This document shows, piece by piece, positions 35,995-48,383 of a stretch of DNA of 64,000 bases. The notes beneath the pieces are model-generated. The model was not told where the DNA came from, did no database searches, and was given only the letters and a program-made list of their open reading frames with translations. Both the position numbers and the translations under genes were made by a program. Positions within the stretch are counted from its first letter, which is position 1. The number at the start of each line of letters is the position of its first letter. This stretch comes from Actinomucor elegans (Eukaryota; Mucoromycota; Mucoromycetes; Mucorales; Mucoraceae): positions 1,178,001 through 1,242,000 of the forward strand of contig JAMSLZ010000009.1 of the NCBI GenBank assembly GCA_026027325.1. Reading direction: 5' to 3'.

Positions 35995-38029
35995 TTTTTT
36001 TTTTTTTTTTTCGAAAAAGAACCCTTTTATTGAGATATAGTTTATTTTGAGCAGACAAAGTATTTATACTTCCCTGAATCAGTCATTTATATTGAGAGTG
36101 AGAAGGGAAGAGGATAAAGCCCCTTACGAACTAAGAGAGGAAAAGGCGCTAGAATATAGAAGGGTGTATAGACTCAGCGCATTGTCTTTTGTAACTAAAG
36201 ATAGTGGATACTGAGATGGACAGAAGTGGGTAGATTCATTGTGTTTGTTATGGCATCAACCACAGAAAGTAGAGGGTCAGTTAAAAAGACCAGTAAAATA
36301 TTTGTCGGAATTCTTTTTGCTAGAGGCCTGAGGTGGTCTGTTGAGTAATGTGAGATATTGGATAACGAATTGATCTGAGCATTTTCTAGTAAATAATAGT
36401 GTGTTACAGTCGGTTAAAGGATTGCTCATCCATATTTAATTCGGGGATGTACAGTTTGTTGGTAGAGTTGATAAGAGAGTAGTCTGGGAAAATCGATATA
36501 TTAAGGCTTATTTAGTAAATTAATTGCATGGGTCTAATGAACTTATCTGTATTATACTGTACTGTATGAGATCCAAAGGATTAAGCATTCCGGTGGGTTT
36601 GAAGGGATTCCCAAATAGAACAAGATGTTTTGTTTTGGAACTAATCGGCTATATAATGTATAGGTGAATGTATCTTCTGTGGTTGTAAGAACTACGCATT
36701 TGGGTTGATTCCAGTGATATTCCAAGAGTTCAATGCGACGGCTTTAAGAATATAATAACAACTACACTGTGCCAACAAACTCATTAATGCTACATCATTT
36801 GAATTGAGTAAGTAGTTAATAGAAAACCAATTATAATAATGATGTTTAATCAGTGATAAAGTGACCATATAATATCATGGAAAGGCTGAAGATATAATAT
36901 ATGAATGTAGGAAAGGTAACAAGGCGGGGCTTTGTAAAACACCAGTAATGAGTTAAAAATGGTAATACGATGCATTAAATAGAAAGATTTCAATTGAGAT
37001 ACTGTCAAAGCAGTTCTACAAGAGAGGCAAAAGTGAAGCTATGACTTCTGTAAATAACTGCCTGTCCACAATACTGTAAGTCAACTTGATATCCAAGAAC
37101 ACCAGTATAGATGCTACGTGATAGTTTTATTTGAGGATATGATACGTTTCGGTTAGGCATAATGTTTAATCTAATGAACCGCAGCCTTCTCGAACTCTCC
37201 CTCAGGCAATATATAATGATGGAACTTCAATTTGTAAAGGTTGCTTAAGATGATATTCCAATATACTTTTAAAGACAGACGAAAGACATGAATGATAAGG
37301 CTGATGTTGATAAATTAATCAGTACTAAGAAACTAGCTTATAATAATACTATTGGAGTGTTGTATATGAATATATTGAGCATACTGAAGGCAAACATGAA
37401 ATTCCTTAGACTATTGGTTCGAATCCGTTGTTGTATTGGCTATAACGTATTATTGGAGGCATGATATCTGGTGAGTGAACCCATTCAAGTGGTAAATTCT
37501 CTATGAATATTTGTTGAGAGACCCTAGAGCTTATAGGCTAAATCATTCAAGGACCTTTCTGTATCATGTTGATATATAAATTAGATGGCAAATATGGGTA
37601 GTGTATCAAGACGTTTCCAATAGTAAAGAAGAGTTTATAGTGCTAAATTGAAGGTATTGGTAGTGAGCTGAGTGATTGATGGAGGAGGCTAACAGGAAGG
37701 TTAATCTCTTGTTTCCCACAATGGAAGTCAAGACGTTGGAAGACACAGGTGTAGTATTGTTTCTAGCGTGTTGGGTATTTAAGTGGAGGTAGTAACCATG
37801 TTTAGGTAATGAATGAAATAGAATAATTGTAATTGAGTTGGAAGGATGGCGATATTGCTTATCGAAGGAGTCCAGTGGCATTGGATAAGCTAATTTCTAT
37901 TTTTTGCATAGTTGTAGATTGAATATATCAAAGTCTCCATGGGCTATTGAGGTTCATGTAGTTGTCATTGCATTTGCAAATACTGGATTTTGTTTTGTGA
38001 TGGTTTCTTTAAACTCTTCATGGATAATG

Positions 38030-38031
<2 letters not shown>
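35995..38031 (-). mobile_element. Decayed non-LTR (LINE) retrotransposon, 3' half
   Basis: Reading the minus strand and tolerating stops and shifts gives LINE reverse transcriptase motifs in the right order. FLDIKLTYSIVDRQLFTEVI (motif A, at 37035-37099 roughly) is followed by TGVLQSPAL (motif B, 36924-36953), then WNQPKCVVL, YTLYSRLVPKQNILFYLGIP (36604-36660) and QLYQQTVHPRIKYG (about 36440-36480), with LRPLAKRIPT further on. The element ends in an A-tail on the minus strand, seen as the T-run 35995-36011, preceded by AATAAA. Multiple in-frame stops show it is dead. The motif order is from family knowledge; the homology is by eye. Confidence 0.72.
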
Positions 38032-38063
<32 letters not shown>

Positions 38064-39600
38064 TGACAGAAACGAACTATAACAAACTTTATTGAAGCCG
38101 TATGTAACTCAATGCGCAAGGTAGATATGCACTGTGAAGACAATGGGCAATTTCTGTGCGTTCTTTGATTGGTTTCAAAGTATGCGCTAGGTCTTGGACA
38201 ATTTTGTGATTGCAATGATTTTGATCATTGCAAAGAAATATTTGGATTCGGGAGAATAGTTCTCCAAGTTCAACGATATAATAATTGCGAATTAACGGAG
38301 TAATAATAGTATGTTTATTTTGGTAATGGATATCAAGCATAGTTGGAGTTGAGGTGGTGAATAAACTTTGAAAGGATGTATCCGATTGGGATTTTGGCTT
38401 TAGTTGTTTAAAAAAAGATATTGGAGACCTTGAACTTTCGAGGAGGGTTTGGACGTTCTCTCGGTAGTAGCTTTTCATTGTTGTTGAAGATTGGAATTAG
38501 TTGGCTCCGAAAGCGCAGGAGAGACTATAGGCATTTGAGGTAATAGTGTGAATTCAGATTGGTTTGGCATGTCCTAGGTATGGGCATTACACTAGGGAGG
38601 GGAAGTCGAAAGGTGTGCAAGAATCAAATTTCTCTTGGTGTGGTTGAAAAGTTGTTTTTGTGATTGCTCATGAATATGATCACTTTTTTGAAGAAGAAAA
38701 CTGATCCTATCCTTGGTCACTGTGAGTTTGTGCACGAGCTGAGTTATTTATCCAGCCCTTCAATCATGCATCTTAACTTTAAGGCGGAGTATATCAACTT
38801 TGGCAACAATAAGATTGAGATGATTTAATCAATTAATTCAGCGAATGTGCTAGAAGATTCAACTTCCATTGTAATAGTAAGTTGCACGGCATGAAAGAAG
38901 TGAGAAATGATTTCATGATTGGGCTTCTAAATGTTTTGCCGGGTAAAATGTAACGGTAGAGCTGTTGTGAAGGGTTACTTTGGGTATGACTGTGCCAGTT
39001 GATTTGACCTATTACTTGACATGACGGACTCTGCAATTGTTTGCGGAATATGTCAAAATATATATCCATCGGACACAGGATTATATTGAACCGAAGTAAA
39101 AGCTATATGTTATGTAGATTGTTCAGGACCTTGTGATATTTAGCGACAATGCTGACTGCGGTTGTTTGTTGAAAAAAAAAATGGATGAAGATTATGTTAG
39201 TAGTTGTATTTGAAGGTTTTCCAAATTTAGTATAAAAACAGTAAAGCGGAAGAGGTGCCCCATGACCCATTTGTCTATTTTTTTTGTGGCCACAGCTCTT
39301 CTTGAAAAGTGTATGAATGTTTAATAAATGACAAGCAACATAAGTTAGCCTAGATCCGCGCACATCAATGTATAAATAGTTCATACAGGATTTAGAATGC
39401 TCTAATGTAATAATATTAGCTGAAGCCTGTTGGATTGGTTTTCATAAATAACTTGATAATAGAACAATTTATCAGTATGATTTTTAAATCCTCAACCTAC
39501 ATAAAACACTGTATCTATCTAAATGAAGAGTTTATACTTTATCAGTTTATCATATCATAACAGAATAGAAAGCTTGGCAGTCGTGTACGTAGTATGGATA
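38032..39600 (-). mobile_element. Second A-tailed retro-insertion, possibly a LINE 5' part or retrocopy
   Basis: The long T-run at 38033-38060 is an A-tail on the minus strand. Just upstream of it (in minus orientation) is AATAAA at about 38091, then the stop of a 129-codon frame (38089-38478, ending SAYLPCALSYIRLQ). Further up, frames at 38833-39069 and 39103-39384 include YIDVRGSRLTYVACHLL, which looks like an APE-type endonuclease strand, and QVIGQINWHSHT. The 5' limit is a guess. It may be the same LINE family as the element at 35995, either nested in it or placed next to it. Confidence 0.45.
38033..38060 (-). repeat. Poly(A) tail on minus strand (T-run about 28)
   Basis: Uninterrupted T-run flanked by GCAATT and AGTGAC, read as a retrotransposition tail because an AATAAA signal and a stop codon lie about 30 bp on the 5' side in minus orientation. 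Confidence 0.6.
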
Positions 39601-40853
39601 TGCTTCCATTTTCGTTAGATGGATGACGGTTTTACCGGATGGAGCGTTTGAGCAGATTTAAATAGCTAAAAGAACAGTACTCGGGTCTAATTTGATGGTC
39701 ATCAGATAGTAGCAACCGCTGATATCCGTTCAGGAATACAGCTATAGGATGCAAAGGCGGTTATACTTTGATCATTATCGCCTTGCCAATACAATCTTGA
39801 AACTGCTCCATGTGATTTCAGACACCACAATAATGAAACAGTTATATTGCAACCCGTCTTTATGCTTATTTAGATCCTTTATCGTTTATCCGAGCATACG
39901 GATACTTCGTTCAAGTAGATCATTACGCTTGAGTACGATAAACTCTAGCCTGCTTTAGTAATGTCTCCATTTTTGCATTATTAGAATTGAAGGAATACAG
40001 TTGCTTATAAATCATTTGAGACATGTAACTTTATCTAGATACCCAAATAGGTGCGCTACCTTGACATTAAAAAGAAGGCTTCCAGTTCTTCTTTGTAGGT
40101 CATATTCTGAAAGTTTTCTCGGAACATAACATTACCAAACATAGACGTATGCCCATTAAACCTTGTTCAAAGATGTGCCCATTTTATTGGCTTGAGATAA
40201 CGAAACCCAATGACGGTTAATCATTAAGTCTTCTCTCACGCGATTACCCCGCAAAATAGGTTATTATTTTATGCTGCTCTTTAGTAAAAGTTCGCTGCCC
40301 AATTAAAACGAGTTTATGGGAGAATTGTCTCAGTTATGATTAAGCAAAAGTAATGGCATCCATATGAATTAAAGTTGAAAGAAGCATAAAACACAGCCTA
40401 TTAAATAGGGATATTTGAACATAATTACCTAAGCCATATTTATATATATATATATGTTTAATCAAAATTGTGGGGAAAGTCAAACGATATACAACTACTG
40501 GCTAAAGTTTTATTCATGTTGTGATTCGTGCTATGTTACACTTGATACGCAAGTAAAGTGGAATGTTTATTTGGCTGTTTTCTCTCAAGAAAGTGCTGGT
40601 ATACAATGCTATGTATAATTGTATAATATGCTAGCGATTTATGTCTTCTGATGAACAAAAACCTAGCCAAAGGACATATATTATGTTCAGATGGTTTCAT
40701 ATATGTTGTAGGACGGGGTCACTTTGTAACCGTGTGCACTCGAGGCATGTGATGTGTTTCTATCGTTCGCCTTGCTGTTGCATTGGTGAATATTGAAAGA
40801 ATGATATGAGTAATCTATGGGACCAATCATAAAAGTTGCGGTAATTCAATAGT

Positions 40854-41105
40854 AGACCGTGAGTAAAGCAAAGTCTCCAGTATTCATTCCATTAATTGCA
40901 AAGAGTTGCAAGTCAAGAGGATCTGTCAAAGGCATAATGTACCTGAGAACTGTCAAAAGATGGATAGTATTATCATTAGATGAGTCCAAGGGTCCTGCCT
41001 TGAGTAAGAGATGCACCGCGGATAGTTTGCAGTTTAAGGTAATGCAACTCTTATTCAGGCAATCTAGCCGAGATTTTTGATCAACAGAATCAAATATACT
41101 CTGAT
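40854..41105 (-). pseudogene. Ankyrin-like remnant, possible
   Basis: One minus-strand frame of over 80 codons contains CKLSAVHLLLKAGPLDSSND and LDLQLFAINGMNTGDFALLT, which resemble ankyrin helices (AVHLLLKAG is typical). There is no intact gene around it. Confidence 0.28.
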
Positions 41106-41423
41106 TTGCCTAGATAAACTGACACGTATTACATGCTTGTAACCAACTTTACATTCTCTCTTTTTTTTAAAAAAAAATAAAAAAAAAAACCAAAAGATAT
41201 CTGCTATGATACTTTAGTTATAGATCTATAATGGGCGCACAAAAAAATTTAATGAATATCTGGGGTTCTTACCAGTTTTGTGTCTCATAATAAGGTTTTG
41301 TCTTTTACCTTTAAAGGTAACCCACTCTGCGTAATCTATCCGTCGTTTGCCAGAGATTTGCCCTGATTTATCAGAGCGCGTTGGTTGGTTGAACTGTGCA
41401 GATTCCCCAACAAGAAAAAATAG

Positions 41424-41430
41424 TATAAAA
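41424..41430 (+). promoter_or_regulatory. TATA box of the acetyl-CoA synthetase gene
   Basis: TATAAAA in AGTATAAAAAGGCGCC, 65-70 bp before the start codon and followed by a CT-rich leader (41460-41494), as expected for a strongly expressed gene. Confidence 0.55.
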
Positions 41431-41494
41431 AGGCGCCTGTATATTTCCCCATATTAGACTTTCATCTTTCTTCTTTTTTCACTTTTACATAAAA

Positions 41495-43528
41495 ATGACT
41501 GCTGATCAGACACAAATCGTGAGCCATCCTGTTCCTGAGCGTCTCTTGGATGCTTCTAAAAACCCTGTTCCTCATGTAAACTCCATGGAAAAATACAAGG
41601 CCATGTGGACTGAAAGTGTTGAAAAGCCTGATCAGTTCTTTGGAAACGTAAGTCTACATGTATAAAAAGCATTTGAAATCAAGTCTAATCACTTGTTATA
41701 GCTTGCACGCGAATTGTTGACTTGGTCAAAACCTTTTGAGACTGTTCGTCACGGCTCTTTTGAACAAGGCGACGTTGCATGGTTCTTGGAAGGTGAACTG
41801 AACGCTTCTTATAACTGTGTTGATCGTCACGCACTCGTTCATCCCAACAAGGTTGCTATTATTCATGAAGGTGATGAGCCCGATCAGATTCGTAACATTA
41901 CTTATGGTGAATTATTGCGTTTGGTTTGCCAAATGGCCAATACACTCAAAAGTTTGGGTGTACGTAAAGGTGATTGTGTTGCCATCTATATGCCCATGAT
42001 TCCCGAAGCTATCGTTTCTATGCTTGCCTGTGCCCGTATTGGTGCTATTCACTCTGTTGTGTTTGCTGGTTTCTCTTCCGAATCTCTTCGCGATCGTGTT
42101 GTTGATTGTTCTGCCCGCGTCATTATTACTTCTGATGAAGGTCGTCGTGGTGGTAAGTCGGTTGCTACTAAACGCATTGTCGACGATGCTCTTCGCACAA
42201 ACCAAACCCAAGTTGAAAATGTTCTTGTCTTCCGTCGCACGGGATCACCTATTGACTGGGTTGAAGACCGTGATCTCTGGTGGCATGAAGAAATGGCCAA
42301 GGCCAGAACTTTCTGCCCTCCTGAGCCTATGAACTCTGAAGATCCTCTCTTCCTTTTGTATACTTCTGGTTCTACTGGTACTCCCAAGGGTATTCTGCAT
42401 ACTACCGGTGGCTATCTCTTGGGCGCTATCACTACTGTTAAGTATATCTTTGATTATCACAAAGATGATATCTTTGCCTGTATGGCTGACGTTGGATGGA
42501 TTACCGGTCACACTTATATCTGTTACGGTCCTCTTTCTTTGGGTGCTACTACTGTTTTGTTTGAATCTACACCTACTTATCCTGATCCAAGCAGATTCTG
42601 GGATCTCATTCAAAAGCACAAGATTACTCAATTCTATACTGCACCTACTGCTATCCGTGCTCTCCGTCGTCTTGGTGATTCTTGGTTAAAGGGTAAGGAT
42701 TTATCCACTCTTCGTGTTATTGGTTCTGTTGGAGAACCTATTAATCCTGAAGCATGGGATTGGTATAATGAAAAGGTCGGTGGTAACCGCTGTGCTGTTG
42801 TGGATACTTACTGGCAAACTGAGACTGGTTCCATCATTATCTCCCCTCTTCCTGGATCTCATCATACCAAGCCTGGCTCTGCTACATTACCTTTCTTTGG
42901 TATCAAGCCTGTTATTCTTGATCCTACTACTGGTAAAGTCGTTAATGAAGTGCACGAAACTGGTGTTCTTGCCATTAGTCAAGCTTGGCCCTCAATGGCT
43001 CGTACGGTCTACAATAACCATAGTCGATTCGTTGAAACTTATCTTAAGCCTTACCCTGGTTACTACTTTACAGGTGATGGTGCTTACCGTGATGAAGAAG
43101 GTTATATTTGGATTCAAGGTCGTGTTGATGATGTGATTAACGTCTCTGGACATCGTCTTTCTACTGCCGAAATTGAATCTGCTCTCGTTCATCATGAAGC
43201 TGTTGCTGAAGCTGCTGTCATTGGTGGCCATGATGATTTGACTGGTCAATGTATTCATGCTTTTGTTTCTATTCGCCCCAATGTCGATGCTTCTGATGGT
43301 TTGGATAAGGAATTAGTCAACTATGTTCGTCGTTCTATTGGTCCTTTCGCCACACCCAAGCGTATCTATATTGTTAATGATCATCCCAAGACTCGTTCTG
43401 GAAAGATCATGCGTCGTATTCTTCGTAAGATCGTGAACGGAGAGCAGGATTCTCTCGGTGATATCTCTACCCTTGCTGATCAATCCGTTGTCCCTACTTT
43501 GATTACTCTTGTTCATGGTTCCAAGTAG
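41495..43528 (+). CDS. Acetyl-CoA synthetase (AMP-forming)
   Basis: ANL-superfamily enzyme that makes acetyl-CoA from acetate, ATP and CoA, supplying the cytosol and nucleus and needed for growth on acetate. Exons 41495-41647 and 41702-43528 give 659 aa, the usual size. The start ([13 protein letters not shown]) follows a TATA box and CT-rich leader. Core motifs are [20 protein letters not shown] (the P-loop-like A3 region), [75 protein letters not shown] and the C-terminal [15 protein letters not shown] with the acetylatable catalytic lysine. The only intron (54 bp) lies early. Codon use is strongly biased to GTT, TCT and CGT, which fits high expression. Confidence 0.97.
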
Positions 43529-44286
43529 ACATATTATATATATAACTTATTATTCCTTTCTAATGTCATTACACTCTTAATTCCCATTTTCCTTTCCTTG
43601 ACATTTGTGTACAATATCTTCCTTTCATTATTTAAATTCGTATAATAAATATTGACTTTATTCATTATCACAACTCAAGCGCACCTAATAAGTTTACTTT
43701 CGTCTATTCATTTCATCGTGGGTCAATAAAAGCTTTCTACTTTGATAGTCCTATGTAGAACACATGTTTCATTATTCGACAAGGGCCCATCAACCTAAGG
43801 TAAAGAGATGATTTGTTAAAAGTCCTCGAGAAAGTTTAAAATTGATGGATGAACAAAAACATTTAGTAGGCACATAGTAATTTCGAAATGCTAATCAGAT
43901 CCGACATTTGGTCGAAAGATCTATTCATTTAGACCATGTGAAATGTATGTAAATCACACTTCATCTTTGAAATATAATTTTCTGAAGGCTTGTTGATCAA
44001 GTAACATTTTTAGTAGATGAAATGTTTTATTTCTGAATCTATTCGTTATTAGATGCAAGATCATACCAGAATAGGTCGATAAATGTTTATATTTATTTTT
44101 TAATTGGAGTATGGACTACTGAAGGCTCTTCGTGTATATGATTGGAGAAGGGTTTTACTTTGACCAGGCTAGAAGCAAGCTCCCCAATTCGTTTAACTAA
44201 TGATATCCCTTTTTTTTGAAATTTTCATCCGACAATAAAATACACTTGCAAACCTGCAAATATGTCACAGTCATTTTATGGGTGGC

Positions 44287-44396
44287 ACTATTTGTGCTGC
44301 AGAATCTGACTGTGAAGAGATTCCAGCTAAATCGGGTTTGAATAATGCTGTTTTTATTGACAAAATGCAGTGCTTGTAGGCGTAAAAAAAAGACGC
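44287..44396 (-). repeat. Left arm of inverted repeat
   Basis: On the minus strand it encodes LRLQALHFVNKNSIIQTRF followed by WNLFTVRFCSTN. The right arm at 44658 encodes nearly the same residues on the plus strand. Confidence 0.75.
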
Positions 44397-44657
44397 CTAA
44401 TAATTTAACTTTTTTTATGGATAAGCCATTCGATTTCAGGCATAAAAAGGTATAGTTCAGTAATTTGACGTAAAAGACAACAAAAGAAAGTTTATTAAGA
44501 GATAAGTAAACGTTCAGTAAGAATGATATAAATAAGTAAAAAGGGTGACGATCTTCCCTGAAATTCATTATGGCTATTATTTAGGATTATAGATAAGAAT
44601 CCAAAATTACTTGCTCAATCCTGAAGCACATTTCTTGTATAGAAAGTTGAATTCTTT

Positions 44658-44769
44658 GTCTTTTTTTTTACGTCTACAAGCATTACGTTTTGTCAATAAA
44701 AACAGCGTTATTCAAACCCGATTTATTTGGAATCTCTTCACAGTCAGATTTTGCAGTCCAAATAGCATT
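44658..44769 (+). repeat. Right arm of inverted repeat
   Basis: Encodes LRLQALRFVNKNSVIQTRF followed by WNLFTVRFCSPN. Only a few positions differ from the left arm over the matched stretch. The spacer is about 260 bp. Confidence 0.75.
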
Positions 44770-44884
44770 ACCCCTATTTTATTTAATAGTCTAAAATTCC
44801 TGTCTATACAAAAACTTAAAGATATACCGATTATATTTTTTCACGATTAGATCATTTTTAACGCCTCTGCATTACTCAATTGAT

Positions 44885-45120
44885 TCCTGTTTAATGTCAC
44901 ATCTGATAACTAACACATGTCATAACAATGAGGTAATGAATGTATTACAGTTATTATTCAACTAAATTATACTGGTATGGCATTTTAGACATGTACTGTA
45001 AATTACATGCAAGTTGGGCCCAGATCTATAGATCTTTCAGCTAATCTTGATTAACAGTCATATCCATTTAATAATATATACCCAAAATGAGTTGTTGCAT
45101 TTATTGGAAGTTGAATCATG
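44885..45120 (+). repeat. Copy of dispersed GATCT repeat with perfect palindrome
   Basis: AATGTCACATCTGATAACTA at one end, TGTAAATTACATGCAAGTTG then the palindrome AGATCTATAGATCT at 45022-45035, then AAAATGAGTTGTTGCATTTA. One of the more complete copies. Confidence 0.65.
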
Positions 45121-45495
45121 TTTATAAAGTGGGTTTACGTTTTATTGGTATAGCTTTTATAATGATGCTGAAATAAAAACATTTATAGTGGTTTGGGTTA
45201 TCTGATATTATGGCTGCTACAGTAGTATGATTACCTTGTATGATTGTTATAACGATATGAATCTTCTAATTTGACAGCTGTCTCATTTCTTCTGATATCC
45301 CTCTAACGATGCCGATTTGGCTCGAGACGCGTCTTCAAATCGGAATCACAAAAATCTTTGGACGTGTCTTTTTCAAAACTTTTTTTTCTTTTCTTTTTTT
45401 TCATTGTTCAGCAAAAAGGGATCCACTTTGTGCGGGTGACGACTACCTTTTATTATTGATATATTACTTTTCTTTATTCCTATAACGATAGCACA

Positions 45496-47206
<1,711 letters not shown>

Positions 47207-48383
47207 GCTTATTATACTCTAGATATTTAGCTATTTTTTTTCTCTTTTTTCATTTTTTTTTCGTTTTTTTCATTTTTTTCTTTTTTTTTTTTCTTTTTTT
47301 TTTCTTTTTTTTTACTTGTATATCGTCTACATCCCCTCTTCCTCCACATTACGCTCTTGTTCCATATTTATTGTACCTAGTCACTGCGCCATTAGACATA
47401 TTCTTTTTTTTTCCCTTTTTGATTTGTAGATACTATTATATCGTTTAATACCAACACATTTGCGTTTCATTAACTAATAAATAATTGGAAGGTATAACTA
47501 TGTAGGTTGAAATGAGGTAGTTTTATATATATATATAATAGATGGATTAAGGTATGAAAAGGAAACAATTGCCAACAAGAGAATCAATTGCTGACATTGC
47601 AAAAGAAAAAACATATATATATCCAAAATTTCGATTGGAAAATGAAGTGAGTCCGGTTTACTTTTTAATAAGAGTTTTGGAATGACATAAGTTTTAAGAT
47701 TGAGTATGAACTATTTATCAGATGCGGCATTAAACTGAGATTGAGCAAAGGATCTGTAGATGATTATGTTGTAGGCGCAATGAATTGCATGTGTTTTACA
47801 ATTAAGTATTGTCAAGTATAGTATGTCAATGATATTACAATTTGCCAAAAACCTCATTAACTGCAGTATATGTATAATTTACTTTGAACATGAGAAACTT
47901 GCCAGATGCATGTGACCAAAACTGATCATTTATAAATTATTTAATCTATAAACTATCATATAGCTAAGCACACAAATGTACGAAGCTTATGACCTGCCGG
48001 TAATATGCAGAATAGCAATTGTACTTTAACTAAATCATGGTTATAGTAGATCTATCAATTTATTTTGAGCATGTGCTAATCTTCAGTTGTGACCTTAAAC
48101 TAAAATCACTCGAGGAATGTGGAAATGCTGAAAATGAGACTGATTATTGAAAACACCAAGGGTATACCTTTTAGACTAAATATTTGAAAAGTTTTTTTTC
48201 TCTTGCCATTAAAAATGACCTGAACATTTATCTTTTGACTTAATAAACGATACAGCAACGCGCAGCAATATTCGGTTGAAGAAAACGTTTATTGAAATAG
48301 TTATAAATATCAATACAATAATGATGAACGAAATATATGTGTATATAAATGAAAAAAAAAAATTAATATAACATAACATAATG
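47207..48383. other. Convergent 3' gap with poly-pyrimidine tract and repeats
   Basis: A long T-rich tract broken only by C, A and G at about 47232-47313 follows the CDK stop. Dispersed repeat copies lie at about 47685-47790 and 48040-48145 (opposite orientation to the 44885 copy). The T/A run near 48353 is in the antiporter 3' UTR. Confidence 0.5.
47685..48145 (-). repeat. Dispersed repeat, two half copies
   Basis: ATCAGATGCGGCATTAAACT..AAAGGATCTGTAGATGA..AATTGCATGTGTTTTACA, and later TTTTGAGCATGTGCTAATCT..GTTGTGACCTTAAACTAAAA..CGAGGAATGTGGAAATGCTG. Confidence 0.55.

Larger units (their letters stand above)
39601..41494. other. Gap upstream of acetyl-CoA synthetase with relics and promoter
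   Basis: Holds decayed sequence of unknown origin (39600-40500), a minus-strand ankyrin-like remnant at about 40854-41105, a TTTTTTTTAAAAAAAAA homopolymer pair near 41161-41190, and the promoter of the next gene with a TATAAAA box at 41424-41430. Confidence 0.45.
43529..45495. other. 2 kb gap with inverted repeat and dispersed repeats
   Basis: Holds the acetyl-CoA synthetase 3' UTR with AATAAA near 43645, a dispersed repeat at about 43880-43930, an inverted pair of about 110 bp (44287-44396 and 44658-44769), a further dispersed repeat at 44885-45120 and the pyrimidine-rich promoter of the CDK gene (45370-45495). Confidence 0.5.

Noticed and set aside
37362..37432. Possible tRNA (B-box-like GGTTCGAATCC at about 37415)
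   Set aside because: No A-box, no matching acceptor stem and no anticodon arm around it; the stretch lies inside the decayed LINE.
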